Below, piece after piece: positions 40,943-50,192 of a stretch of DNA of 64,000 nt; within the stretch, counting starts at the first letter, position 1, and every line of letters starts with the position of its first letter. Position numbers and translations under genes: made by a program. The stretch is from NCBI GenBank assembly GCA_937958185.1, contig CALFFN010000013.1, positions 62,001-126,000 on the forward strand. Reading direction: 5' to 3'. This DNA comes from an uncultured Neglectibacter sp. Its GTDB lineage: Bacteria > Bacillota > Clostridia > Oscillospirales > Acutalibacteraceae. The notes beneath the pieces are model-generated. The model was not told the DNA's origin. It worked only from the letters and a program-made list of their open reading frames with translations, and made no database searches.

Positions 40943-43729
40943 GTGAGAGATTTGGCAGGAAAACAAACTACATCTGCCGGAAAGAAGAAAACGGCAGCAA
41001 AGAAGCCGGCGTCTTCTTCTGCAAAAAAGAAGTCTACACAGACTGGGCGGGGACATACAGGCAGTTCCCGCCATATGACAGCGGAATCTATCCGGCAGCG
41101 CAATCAGATGCGGGCAGTGATACTGTTTGCCTGCGCTATTTTTCTGGGCTGCCTGGTGCTGATTCCCGGCGATAATTTGTGGAAATGGGCGCACGGCGCA
41201 GTTCTTGGTATTTTCGGCAGTTGGGCGGTGCTGTGGCCCGTTTTAATCATCTATGTGGCGGTCGTCACCGCGTTGGACAACCCGAAAGGCTCTATCGGCG
41301 GCAAGGTTTGGATGACGGTGCTTATCATTATCCTGTTTTGTGCTACCGGGTATGTGTTCAGTACAGAAACGCCGACACAGGGCATGAAAGTATGGGATTA
41401 CATAGTTTCCCTGTACTATCAGAATTCCGGTATAGGCGGCGGTGTGATCGGTGGTATGCTGGGTCTGCCGCTCTTAAAAGCCGTGGGAACAGTCGGCGCG
41501 AGGATCATCGTGCTCCTGCTGTTGTTCGTTTCTATTATGCTGCTGACCGGCACTACGCTCATCAGCCTGTTCCGCACGTTGAAAAAGCCTGTGGACGTCG
41601 TATCGGAGGGGCTGCAAAACGCCAGACAGCGCAGGGAAGAGGAGCGCCTGATTTTAGAGGAGGACAGAGCGGCGTCCGCTGCGGCGATAGACATTCCCTT
41701 GGAACCGCACCCTGTAACGGATTCTTCCCCGAACTCGGAGGCTTCTAAGCTTTTCCCGAAAACGGAGCCAAAACGAAAGAAAAAGGAAAAGAATGAAACA
41801 TTGGACAAGCTGGGAGAAGTGTTTGGCTTTGAAGACCCGGCGCTGCCATCTCCTGCGGAGCTTCCCCTGCCGGAAGAAATCCCCTTGCCGACAGAAGCTG
41901 CCGCCACGGCGCAAAATTCCAGTCTTGTTTCGGAAGCGCATACATCAATGGCAAATTCTGCCGAAGCCGCCTTTACCGACCTGCAGGAGACGGAAGACTT
42001 TTTGGCAGAAGCTATGCAGCCCATTGTGCCGGATACAGCGGCTTCCTCTATAACGGGACCTGTTCCGGCAGCTTCGGAAGAACCTGCCGTTCCTGACGAG
42101 GTGCAAAACCTCACGGAAGATTTCATGAGAAAGAAAGAGGAAAACGACCTCCGGGAAGCGACTACAGAACAGCAGGCGCTGTATCAGGCAGCAGAGCAGT
42201 TCAAAACAGAGTATTGTTATCCGCCTGTTACCATGCTGGCTGCCAGCCCGTTTTCCGACCCCGCACAGGAAACAGAGGAATTGCAGACCAATGGCCGCAT
42301 TTTGGTAGACACGCTGAAAAGCTTTGGCGTGCAGACGAAAATCCTGGATATCTGCCGCGGTCCCTCCGTTACGCGGTATGAAATACAGCCTGCCGCCGGA
42401 GTGAAAATCAGCAAGATCACCAATCTTTCCGACGATCTGGCGCTGAATCTTGCCGCCACCGGCGTGCGTATCGAAGCGCCAATTCCCGGCAAAGCTGCCG
42501 TGGGCATTGAAGTTCCGAACAAGACCAGGAATACGGTGCGTATGCGGGAATTGATCGAGTCCAATTCCTTCCAGACCTCGAAAGGGAAGCTTTCAGTCGC
42601 GCTGGGGCGCGATATTGCCGGACAGCCTGTAGTGGCGGATCTTTCTAAAATGCCCCATTTGCTCATAGCGGGTACGACAGGCTCCGGCAAGTCGGTGTGT
42701 ATCAACTCTCTGATTATCAGTATGTTGTACAAGGCAAGCCCTGATGAAGTGCGCTTTTTGATGATAGACCCCAAAGCTGTGGAGTTGACCGAGTATAATG
42801 GAATGCCCCATATGCTGGTGCCTGTGGTGACAGACCCACGGAAAGCTTCCGGCGCGCTTGGCTGGGCAGTGTCCGAAATGATGAACCGTTATAAAATTTT
42901 CTCGGAATTTAACGTCAGGAACCTGAAGGGCTATAATTCTTTAGCGGAGTCTCAGGATTTCCAGGATGAAAACGGTCAGCCCATGCCGTTCATGCCGCAA
43001 ATCGTCATTATCATTGACGAGCTGGCTGATTTGATGATGGCGGCGCCCAAAGAGGTGGAGGATTCCATCTGCCGTTTGGCACAGCTTGCCCGCGCCGCGG
43101 GAATGCACCTTGTCGTAGCGACTCAGCGCCCTTCTGTAGACGTGGTGACCGGTCTCATCAAAGCAAATATCCCCAGCCGGATCGCGTTGACTGTTTCCAA
43201 CGCTGTGGATTCCCGCACTATTTTGGACGCGGGCGGCGCAGAAAAGCTGTTGGGGAATGGCGATATGCTGTTTTCTCCCGTGGGCGCCAATAAACCCGTC
43301 CGTGTACAGGGCTGCTATGTCAGCGATGAAGAAATTTCCTCTATTGTAGAGTTTGTAAAAAAGACAAAAGTCATTGAATATGACGAAAGTGTGATCCAGG
43401 AGATCGAGCGCAACGCTGCCAGCGAAGGGGACAAGGGAGAGGCTTCCGAAAGTGATGGTGGATCTGCCGATCCCATGATGGACGAAGCCATTCGCTGTGT
43501 GGTGGAAGCCGGGCAGGCGTCTACCTCTCTGCTTCAGCGGCGATTACGATTAGGCTATGCCAGAGCCGGACGGTTGATTGACGAAATGGAGCAGCTGGGC
43601 ATAGTAGGTCCCCATGAAGGCTCTAAACCCCGGCAGGTCTTGATGACCCAGGCGCAGTGGGCAGAGCGGAACATGCAAAAGCCTGACCCGGAAATTGTCA
43701 ATCGAACAGATGACGGAATGGAGCTTTGA
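40943..43729 (+). CDS. spoIIIE: DNA translocase FtsK/SpoIIIE
   Basis: 928 residues. The Lys-rich N terminus is followed by four TM helices (about 50-210), an acidic/Pro linker, and the motor: Walker A GTTGSGKSVCIN, Walker B IVIIIDELADLMM. The C-terminal gamma winged helix (LLQRRLRLGYARAGRLIDEM) reads chromosome-polarity motifs. It pumps DNA through septa, including into the forespore. GTG 40943 and TTG 40952 are both possible starts; CGGAG is eight bases before the TTG. Confidence 0.96.
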   Translation: MRDLAGKQTTSAGKKKTAAKKPASSSAKKKSTQTGRGHTGSSRHMTAESIRQRNQMRAVILFACAIFLGCLVLIPGDNLWKWAHGAVLGIFGSWAVLWPVLIIYVAVVTALDNPKGSIGGKVWMTVLIIILFCATGYVFSTETPTQGMKVWDYIVSLYYQNSGIGGGVIGGMLGLPLLKAVGTVGARIIVLLLLFVSIMLLTGTTLISLFRTLKKPVDVVSEGLQNARQRREEERLILEEDRAASAAAIDIPLEPHPVTDSSPNSEASKLFPKTEPKRKKKEKNETLDKLGEVFGFEDPALPSPAELPLPEEIPLPTEAAATAQNSSLVSEAHTSMANSAEAAFTDLQETEDFLAEAMQPIVPDTAASSITGPVPAASEEPAVPDEVQNLTEDFMRKKEENDLREATTEQQALYQAAEQFKTEYCYPPVTMLAASPFSDPAQETEELQTNGRILVDTLKSFGVQTKILDICRGPSVTRYEIQPAAGVKISKITNLSDDLALNLAATGVRIEAPIPGKAAVGIEVPNKTRNTVRMRELIESNSFQTSKGKLSVALGRDIAGQPVVADLSKMPHLLIAGTTGSGKSVCINSLIISMLYKASPDEVRFLMIDPKAVELTEYNGMPHMLVPVVTDPRKASGALGWAVSEMMNRYKIFSEFNVRNLKGYNSLAESQDFQDENGQPMPFMPQIVIIIDELADLMMAAPKEVEDSICRLAQLARAAGMHLVVATQRPSVDVVTGLIKANIPSRIALTVSNAVDSRTILDAGGAEKLLGNGDMLFSPVGANKPVRVQGCYVSDEEISSIVEFVKKTKVIEYDESVIQEIERNAASEGDKGEASESDGGSADPMMDEAIRCVVEAGQASTSLLQRRLRLGYARAGRLIDEMEQLGIVGPHEGSKPRQVLMTQAQWAERNMQKPDPEIVNRTDDGMEL

Positions 43730-44667
43730 TGGCAAAGCAGAAAAAGGCTGTCGAAAGCAGAAAGCCGGAATTTGAAAAGCGCGCGGAAAAACGCCGGTTT
43801 GCCCGCCAGATGGGGTTATTGCTGCTGGCGTTTATATTGGTCCTTTCCTGTACCTCTCAAGGTCGGCGGTTCTGGGCGCAGATGTTTCATTTGTCGAAGC
43901 TTGGCGGGAAAGTGGACGCGCCACTCAATATTCACGTGCTTGATGTGGGAAAGGCGGACGCTATTTTGATCGAATGCAACGGCCACGCAGCCCTGCTGGA
44001 CGCCGGAACAGAGGTTTATGGAGAAACCATAATAGACTATATGGCACGAAGAAATATCGTTTCTTTGGACTATGCCATCGTCTCCCACCCGGACAAGGAC
44101 CATCTGGGGGGCATGGCACAGGTGCTTTCCGAAGTGCCGACACAGGCTTTTGTCCGCTCCTGCTATTTTGAAGAAAAATACGAGGATACACGGAAAGCGG
44201 CTCGAGAAAAATCCATTTCAGAGCAAATTGTTGCGCCCGGTGAAACGTTAGCCCTGGGACAAGCTACGTTACGCATTCTTGCGCCGCTGACAGAGTACAG
44301 GGATACCAACAACGCATCTCTTGTCATTCGTCTGGAATATCCGGGTTTCACCGCGCTGTTTTGCGGAGATATCGAGGAAGAAGCGGAAAACGATCTGGTC
44401 GATAAGGTCAACCCCTTGCTTTCCGCTGATTTGTTGAAAGTCCCTCATCATGGCAGTAAGTCCTCCTGTACGGATCATTTTTTGCAGGCAGTATCGCCCC
44501 GATACGCGGTGATCTCCGTGGGAAACGACAACAATAAGCTTCCTTCAGAAAAGACTTTGCGAAAGCTGGACGATTGCTGCGAAAAAGTGTATCGCACCGA
44601 TACAGACGGAACCGTGATCTTTTCCTTTACCGGGACAGAAGTGCAAATTTTTACCAAACAGTCTTAG
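43729..44667 (+). CDS. ComEC/Rec2-like metallo-beta-lactamase-fold hydrolase
   Basis: 312 residues; ATG 43729 overlaps the spoIIIE stop (TGATG). A Lys/Arg-rich start and one TM helix (about 24-43) anchor an outside MBL domain. Motifs: INIHVLDVGKADAILIE, ALLDAG, SHPDKDHLGG (metal site), FCGDIEEEAE and VPHHGSKSS. Such stand-alone ComEC C-domain proteins may be extracellular nucleases or phosphodiesterases. Often paired with DUF3006 proteins, as here. Confidence 0.9.
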   Translation: MAKQKKAVESRKPEFEKRAEKRRFARQMGLLLLAFILVLSCTSQGRRFWAQMFHLSKLGGKVDAPLNIHVLDVGKADAILIECNGHAALLDAGTEVYGETIIDYMARRNIVSLDYAIVSHPDKDHLGGMAQVLSEVPTQAFVRSCYFEEKYEDTRKAAREKSISEQIVAPGETLALGQATLRILAPLTEYRDTNNASLVIRLEYPGFTALFCGDIEEEAENDLVDKVNPLLSADLLKVPHHGSKSSCTDHFLQAVSPRYAVISVGNDNNKLPSEKTLRKLDDCCEKVYRTDTDGTVIFSFTGTEVQIFTKQS

Positions 44668-44750
44668 CTGAAACTTTCTTTCATGACCGGCTGCTACACT
44701 TTACAGCACTAAAATACGGATTACAAACAGAACTTGTCAAAATCTCTACA

Positions 44751-44779
44751 TTGATTTTCCCGGCGGACTCCGTTATAAT
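44751..44779 (+). promoter_or_regulatory. Promoter of DUF3006 gene
   Basis: TTGATT (44751-44756), 17 bp, TATAAT (44774-44779). About 100 bp before the gene. Confidence 0.7.
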
Positions 44780-44880
44780 AAAGTGACTGAGCTGGGATTC
44801 CTTGGGTGCAGAGTGTTTGTATTGTAAAGCCGCCAGGTTTCTCAAAACCATATTTCAGATAGAATTACAGGAGGAGAACT

Positions 44881-45105
44881 ATGCCGAAACAGCTAATCAT
44901 TGATCGGTTTGAAGGAAAATATGCCATTTGTGAGGACGCAGAGCAGAAATATTTCGCGATAGAAACCGCGGAGCTGCCGCCGGACGCCGAGGAGGGTGGC
45001 GTACTGGCAATTTCCGATGAGGGAGAACTGACGGTAGATACCGAAGAAACCCAGCGTCGCAGGGCGGAGATGGCGGAAAAGCAGCGCCGGGCATTTGGCA
45101 ATTGA
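44881..45105 (+). CDS. DUF3006 small acidic protein
   Basis: 74 residues, starting KQLIIDRFEGKYAICED, the typical DUF3006 fold with an early Asp-Arg-Phe-Glu-Gly motif, then a charged C-terminal helix. Function unknown. Companion of ComEC-like MBL proteins in many Firmicutes. Strong AGGAGGAG SD. Confidence 0.88.
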   Translation: MPKQLIIDRFEGKYAICEDAEQKYFAIETAELPPDAEEGGVLAISDEGELTVDTEETQRRRAEMAEKQRRAFGN

Positions 45106-45124
45106 AGCCTGTTTTCAAAAATTG

Positions 45125-45165
45125 AGCCGAGCGGGAGATTTCCTTTTTCCCGCTCGGCTTTTCTT
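45125..45165. terminator. Terminator between convergent DUF3006 and metH genes
   Basis: A perfect 12-bp stem (AGCCGAGCGGGA with TCCCGCTCGGCT), an 11-nt loop and a T-rich tail TTTTCTTCTTTTC. Confidence 0.9.
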
Positions 45166-45183
45166 CTTTTCTTTGTAAATTTT

Positions 45184-47583
45184 TCAAGATGGCTTAAGCT
45201 CTTTTGCCAGCCTTTCTGCATAACGGACAGATGCCATCGCGTCTTTTCCGTAAAAATCGGCTCCAATGCTGTCGGAATATTCCTGAGTTAGTACAGCGCC
45301 GCCCACCATGATTTTGCACTGGGGCGCTTCCCGGCGCAGCAGGTCAATAGTTTCCTTCATGTTGGAAACCGTGGTGGTCATCAGGGCGCTCAAGCCCACC
45401 AGTTCAGCTTTTTCCCGCAAGACGGCTTCCAAAACTGTCTCCGGGGATACGTCCTTGCCCAAATCGATCACACGAAAGCCGTAGTTTTCCAGCAGTACTT
45501 TCACGATATTCTTCCCGATATCGTGAACGTCGCCTTTCACAGTGGCAATGACAATGGTCAAAGCGTTTCCCTGCTTGTCGCTTTCCTGCCCCATATGGCT
45601 TTTGATGGCTTCAAAGGCAGCTTTGGCGGCTTCCGCGCTCATGAGAAGCTGGGGGAGAAACAGCGTCTTTTTTTCAAATTTCTCACCCACCGTATCCAGT
45701 GCCGGAACAATGTATTGGTTGATCACATTCAGTCCTGTGGCGCCGTCCTGCAGCAGCTTTTCTGCCCCTTGAAACGCTGCGTTTTTTAAGCCCTTTTCAA
45801 TAGAAGTTTTCAAATCCTGCTGTTCTATATTGGACGCATGGGGAGCAGGAGCAGTCTCGCCATTGGAACAGGCGGAAATATACGCCATGCAGTTATCGTC
45901 CAAGCCGGATAAGGCGCAGAAGGAACGACAGGCATGCATCATGATGTCGGACTTGGGGTTCATGATAGCGGCGTTTAAGCCGCTTTGCAGCGCCATAACA
46001 AAAAAAGCAGAGGTCACATTTTCCCGCTGGGGCAGCCCAAAGGAAACATTTGACACGCCCAGGGAGGTAAAGACCCCAAGCTCCTGCCGAATCAGCTTCA
46101 GAGCCTTCAGTGTGACCAGCGCCGCGTCCTGCCCGGCACTGATCGCCATGGTCAGCGGGTCTATCACAATATCGCTTTTTGCAATGCCGTATTCCGCGGC
46201 GGTTTCCACAATGAGCCGCGCCGCTTCCAGCCGCTCCTCCGCCGTTTCAGGGATCCCGTTTTCCGTGATGGTCAGACCAATCACAACGCCGCCGTACTTT
46301 TTTACCAGCGGGAAAATAGCTTCCATGGAAGCTTTCTTTGCGGTCACGGAATTGACCAGCGGCTTTCCGTTATACAGCCGCATAGCGCGTTCCATCGTGA
46401 GCGGGTCCGATGTGTCGATCTGCAAAGGCAGGGGAGAGATCGCCTGCAATTCCTGAACGACCTCGCACATCAAAGCAGGTTCGTCAATTTCCGGCAGCCC
46501 TACGTTCACGTCCAAGATATGTGCCCCGGCGTCCTGCTGAGAAATGCCTTCCCGCAGCAGGTAGGGGATATCGTGTTCGCGCAGGGCTTGTTTGAACCGG
46601 GATTTTCCCGTGGGGTTGATCCGTTCTCCGATAATGATGGGGCTTTTTCCAAATTCCACCGTTCTGCTGCCGGAGGACACTACAGTTTCAGGGGAAACGG
46701 CGGGGATAGGGCAGCTCTTTCCGCGACAGGTCTGCACCATGGCGGAAATGTGAGCCGGAGTTGTGCCGCAGCAGCCGCCGATAGCCTGCGCGCCTGCTTC
46801 CAGTATCATTTCCATATGCGCGGCAAATTCCTCCGCGGACACATCGTAAACAGTTTTCCCTTTTTCTTCTCTGGGCAGCCCGGCGTTTGGGTTGACAATG
46901 ATCGGCAGCTTTGTCAGCGGGCGGAGCTGTTTTATCAAAGCGCACATCTGCGCGGGACCCAAGCCGCAGTTTAAGCCCAGCGCGTCTACCTTCAAGCCTT
47001 CCAGTACGGCAGCCATCACGGACAAATCTCCGCCCGTCAGCAGCTTCCCGGCTTCATCGAAGGTCATGGTGACGAAAACAGGCAGAGCGGAATTTTCCTT
47101 TGCAGCCAGCACAGCAGCCTTGGCTTCATAAATATCGGTCATGGTTTCGATGAGAACGCAGTCCGCTCCGGCTTCCGAACCGGCTCGCACCATTTCGCCA
47201 AAGGCACTTACAGCGCCCTCAAACGCCAAACCGCCCAAGGGCTGCAGCAGCTTTCCCGTCGGTCCGATATCCAGCGCCACCCAGCCGTGCCCGGCAGCAC
47301 CCACAGTCTGCTTCGCCAATGCGATTCCCCGGGAAATTACATCTTTCACATCATGACCGCAATTTGCCAATTTGTAACGGTTCGCCCCGAAGGTATTTGC
47401 TTTCAGGATATCCGCTCCGGCGCGCAAATAGGCGGCATGAATGCTTCGGATCGTATCCGAATGGGTGAGATTCCACAATTCCGGCAATTCTCCGGGCATC
47501 AGCCCTTCTGCCTGCAGCATGGTCCCCATAGCGCCATCGAAAAATAGTAATTCACGTCCCAATTTTTTCAGTAATGTATTCAT
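45184..47583 (-). CDS. metH: Cobalamin-dependent methionine synthase (without activation domain)
   Basis: 799 residues, shorter than E. coli MetH (about 1227). Homocysteine-binding domain (1-290) with FDGAMGTM and zinc Cys in GGCCGTTP; folate-binding domain (about 310-570) with GERINPTG; cobalamin cap and binding domain with DVHDIGKNI (the cobalt-ligand His). The SAM-binding reactivation domain is missing and is supplied by the preceding gene. Overlaps it by 4 bp (ATGA type), so coupled. Confidence 0.96.
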   Translation of the reverse strand: MNTLLKKLGRELLFFDGAMGTMLQAEGLMPGELPELWNLTHSDTIRSIHAAYLRAGADILKANTFGANRYKLANCGHDVKDVISRGIALAKQTVGAAGHGWVALDIGPTGKLLQPLGGLAFEGAVSAFGEMVRAGSEAGADCVLIETMTDIYEAKAAVLAAKENSALPVFVTMTFDEAGKLLTGGDLSVMAAVLEGLKVDALGLNCGLGPAQMCALIKQLRPLTKLPIIVNPNAGLPREEKGKTVYDVSAEEFAAHMEMILEAGAQAIGGCCGTTPAHISAMVQTCRGKSCPIPAVSPETVVSSGSRTVEFGKSPIIIGERINPTGKSRFKQALREHDIPYLLREGISQQDAGAHILDVNVGLPEIDEPALMCEVVQELQAISPLPLQIDTSDPLTMERAMRLYNGKPLVNSVTAKKASMEAIFPLVKKYGGVVIGLTITENGIPETAEERLEAARLIVETAAEYGIAKSDIVIDPLTMAISAGQDAALVTLKALKLIRQELGVFTSLGVSNVSFGLPQRENVTSAFFVMALQSGLNAAIMNPKSDIMMHACRSFCALSGLDDNCMAYISACSNGETAPAPHASNIEQQDLKTSIEKGLKNAAFQGAEKLLQDGATGLNVINQYIVPALDTVGEKFEKKTLFLPQLLMSAEAAKAAFEAIKSHMGQESDKQGNALTIVIATVKGDVHDIGKNIVKVLLENYGFRVIDLGKDVSPETVLEAVLREKAELVGLSALMTTTVSNMKETIDLLRREAPQCKIMVGGAVLTQEYSDSIGADFYGKDAMASVRYAERLAKELKPS

Positions 47584-48218
47584 GCTTGTTCTTCCTTTCT
47601 AAAAGGACAGTCAGCGGCAGTGCAGGTCATGCATTTTCCAACATGGCACAAGGAAGGGTCAGGGGACAGACCGATAATGGCTGTAACTGATTTGAAAGGT
47701 ATCATCAAGCAGTCGTCCGTCAGGCTGACGCCGATTTTTTTGGAAATATCCAGCGCCGCGAACAGAAATTTCTGATATTCCAGCTTAAAATCCCCATAAC
47801 CCGGGCTGTACCGGGGACGAAGGTACAGGTTTTCCGCCCTGGCGATCTGTTCGATTTCCCGCTGTGCCACATCGGCGCATTCCTCAGTATAAGCGGCGGA
47901 GCAGGCTTGCAGCACAGGGACAAGGGGCATTTCTGTCAAGGAATAGCGTCGGATCAAAGAATCTATTCCTGCGCCCAATGTCATAGCAAACAGAAAAACC
48001 TCGGAGCAGCCCTGCAAATGCGCCGCCAGGTCCCTGCTGACAAGCTCCGTGCCGCCGATAGTGACGGTGCTTTCCCTTACCATGGCGGGAAAGCGCTGAA
48101 ATACATGACGGGGAACAGCGGCAGCCGTAACTTCCCGTTCTGCCTTGGCAATCAAATCATCTAGCTGCTCCGTATCAGGCGCCGCGCCCAGATAGCGCAG
48201 AATTTCACGCTTATTCAT
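47580..48218 (-). CDS. Methionine synthase activation domain protein
   Basis: 212 residues. It carries the reactivation module as a separate protein: LYLRPRYSPGYGD matches the RxxxGY SAM site; MIPFKSVTAIIGLSPD is the later core. The C terminus has a Cys cluster (CHVGKCMTCTAADCPF) absent from E. coli MetH; it could hold an Fe-S cluster that supplies the electron (inference). Between metF and metH in one operon. Confidence 0.92.
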   Translation of the reverse strand: MNKREILRYLGAAPDTEQLDDLIAKAEREVTAAAVPRHVFQRFPAMVRESTVTIGGTELVSRDLAAHLQGCSEVFLFAMTLGAGIDSLIRRYSLTEMPLVPVLQACSAAYTEECADVAQREIEQIARAENLYLRPRYSPGYGDFKLEYQKFLFAALDISKKIGVSLTDDCLMIPFKSVTAIIGLSPDPSLCHVGKCMTCTAADCPFRKEEQA

Positions 48219-48220
48219 AA

Positions 48221-49084
48221 TTACCTCAAAATGCAGCTGAGATTTTGGAAAATCTTTTCTGCTGTTTCCGGGCGGTTCATGGTGTAAATATGGATATATT
48301 TCACGCCGTTGGCGATCAGGTCGATGATCTGCTCTGTAGCATAGGCAACGCCAGCCTGTTCCATAGCCAACGGATCGTCGGAAAATTTATCTGCAATGGC
48401 TTGAAAACGGGGAGGGAGCCGGGTGTTGGAAAGCTCACAGCTGCGCTTGATCTGCCGGGCGTTGATGACAGGCATAATGCCGGGAATTACCGGCACGGTG
48501 ATCCCTGCCGCCAGAACACGGTAACGGAAATTGTAGTATACATTATTGTCAAAGAACATCTGGGTGGTAAGGAAATCACACCCGGCGTCCACTTTTTCCT
48601 TTAGAAAGCCGATGTCCGTTTCCTTATGCTCACACTCGATGTGACCTTCCGGGTAGCAGGCGCCGCCAATGCAGAAATCCCCCTGGGAACGGATATCCCG
48701 GATCAACTCAATGGCGTATTTATAATCCCCCTCGTCTCCCGTAAAGTCTTTTGGCTTGTCACCTCGGAGCGCCAGAATATTTTCAATTCCGTTTGCTTTC
48801 ATTTCTGCCAGACGGTTTCTGATATCCTCTTTCCGGGAAGCGACACAGGTCATGTGCGCCAGCGCCGGAGTGTGCATTTCATTTTGAATATGGGAAGCGA
48901 TGTCCACTGTTTTTTTAGAGGTGCTGCCGCCGGCGCCGTAGGTCACGCTGACAAAATCAGCGCCCAGCTGGCAAATGCGGTCTGCCACCTGGATCACATT
49001 GTCAAACCCGTTTTCCTTTTTGGGCGGGAAAATCTCACAGGAAACTGTGATTTTGTCCCTCTGGAGCAAATCTTTGATTCTCAT
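48221..49084 (-). CDS. metF: 5,10-methylenetetrahydrofolate reductase
   Basis: 287 residues, FAD TIM barrel. SCEIFPPKKENG at the start holds the catalytic Glu; FVSVTYGAGGS, NILALRGDKP, GGACYPEGH and DFLTTQMFFDN line the active site. Supplies methyl-THF to the MetH encoded two genes later. First gene of the operon; SD GAGGG. A dispersed hairpin element ends 33 bp upstream with a -10-like end. Confidence 0.96.
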   Translation of the reverse strand: MRIKDLLQRDKITVSCEIFPPKKENGFDNVIQVADRICQLGADFVSVTYGAGGSTSKKTVDIASHIQNEMHTPALAHMTCVASRKEDIRNRLAEMKANGIENILALRGDKPKDFTGDEGDYKYAIELIRDIRSQGDFCIGGACYPEGHIECEHKETDIGFLKEKVDAGCDFLTTQMFFDNNVYYNFRYRVLAAGITVPVIPGIMPVINARQIKRSCELSNTRLPPRFQAIADKFSDDPLAMEQAGVAYATEQIIDLIANGVKYIHIYTMNRPETAEKIFQNLSCILR

Positions 49085-49117
49085 TTTCTTTCCCTCGTCG
49101 TTTTTCTTTTGAATATA

Positions 49118-49239
49118 TTTATACCATAAGCGCTAAAGGCGCGTTGGTGTAATGTGCCGATTTCCCGTTGTGCATAGCACAGGCTGGGCAAGGCAGATGA
49201 AATGCTGTAATACCTGAAGACCTTTGCAGATATTATAGC
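49118..49239 (-). repeat. Dispersed three-hairpin element, copy B
   Basis: 122 bp, reading on the minus strand. Hairpin 1 has arms 49239-49227 and 49216-49204; hairpin 2 is CCC (49188-49186), TGTGC-TAT-GCACA (49182-49170), GGG; hairpin 3 is ATTACACCA (about 49153-49145) with TGGTATAAA (49126-49118), around GCGCC-TTT-AGCGC. Its last 39 bases differ at only five positions from copy A at 10464-10502, and the first two hairpins keep their pairing despite different bases. Confidence 0.85.
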
Positions 49240-49272
49240 ATAATTGAGAATTTTTTCAATGAAAAAGAAATG

Positions 49273-49301
49273 TGAATAAGGCTTTTGGAAAAAACATAAA
49301 C
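49273..49301 (+). promoter_or_regulatory. Sporulation-sigma-like promoter of cwlD
   Basis: TGAATA (49273-49278), 16 bp, CATAAAC (49295-49301) resembles sigma-G/E sites. It lies 29 bp before cwlD, a gene under sigma-E/G in Bacillus. Confidence 0.4.
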
Positions 49302-49330
49302 CTTTACGAAAAGATTCGGAGGGGAGAGCT

Positions 49331-50092
49331 ATGAAAAAAAGAGCCGGAAAGAAATTTATGTTTTTCTTGCTGTTCTGCGCATCGCTGGCGCTGTTTGTCG
49401 TGCAGACGATGCAGGCGTTTGGCATTGTACAGTTCCATGCGGACCTGTTTGAAAAGAAAGGCACCGTGGTGCTGGACGCCGGGCACGGCGGAGAAGACGG
49501 GGGCGCTGTAGGAACAAACGGCAAGCTGGAAAAGGATATCAACCTTGCCATAGCGCTGGAACTGGAAAAATATCTGAAACAGAACAATTTTGACGTGGTG
49601 ATGATACGCTCCGGCGATTATTCCGTAGGCGACCAGAGCCTTTCCACCATTTCCGAGCGCAAAAGGTCCGATACCAAAAACCGCCTGCGCACTATTGAAG
49701 AAACAGGCGAGTGTATCTTTATCAGCATTCACCAAAATCATTTTTCAGAAAGCAAGTACGACGGCGCGCAGGTGTTCTATTCGGGAAATCGGGAGGAAAG
49801 CGCTGTTCTGGCGGAAAGTATCCGTCAAAATATCGTTTCTTCCTTACAGCCGGAAAACCACCGGGAAAACAAGCAGGCGGAAAAAAGCATTTACCTGCTG
49901 TACCATTGTCAGGTGCCGTCCGTTCTGGTAGAGTGCGGATTTCTCTCCAATCCTGCCGAAGCGGAAAAGCTGAGCCAGGAAAGCTATCAAAAATCCATGG
50001 CGGCGGCAATCTATAATGGTCTGATAGACTACCTGCAAACTGTAAAAGAATCGCTTTCAGCCAGCTCAAACGTTGGCAGCGATCTTTCTTAA
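49331..50092 (+). CDS. cwlD: Spore cortex N-acetylmuramoyl-L-alanine amidase CwlD
   Basis: 253 residues with an N-terminal signal anchor (about 8-28). Amidase_3 domain: LDAGHGGEDGGA (zinc His), LEKDINLAIA (zinc Glu), FISIHQNHF (zinc His) and VLVECGFLSNP (catalytic Glu). CwlD strips the stem peptide so that muramic-delta-lactam can form in spore cortex. SD GGAGGGGAG. Confidence 0.92.
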   Translation: MKKRAGKKFMFFLLFCASLALFVVQTMQAFGIVQFHADLFEKKGTVVLDAGHGGEDGGAVGTNGKLEKDINLAIALELEKYLKQNNFDVVMIRSGDYSVGDQSLSTISERKRSDTKNRLRTIEETGECIFISIHQNHFSESKYDGAQVFYSGNREESAVLAESIRQNIVSSLQPENHRENKQAEKSIYLLYHCQVPSVLVECGFLSNPAEAEKLSQESYQKSMAAAIYNGLIDYLQTVKESLSASSNVGSDLS

Positions 50093-50104
50093 AATATTTC
50101 CCGA

Positions 50105-50133
50105 TTGGCAAACCGGGAAAACTGTGATATACT
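50105..50133 (+). promoter_or_regulatory. Promoter of radA
   Basis: TTGGCA (50105-50110), 17 bp, TATACT (50128-50133); the start is 60 bp further on. Confidence 0.75.
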
Positions 50134-50192
50134 ATATCTTGTAATAAATAGGGGAGAAACACCTATCTTTGCAGGAACGGAGCAGGAAACCA

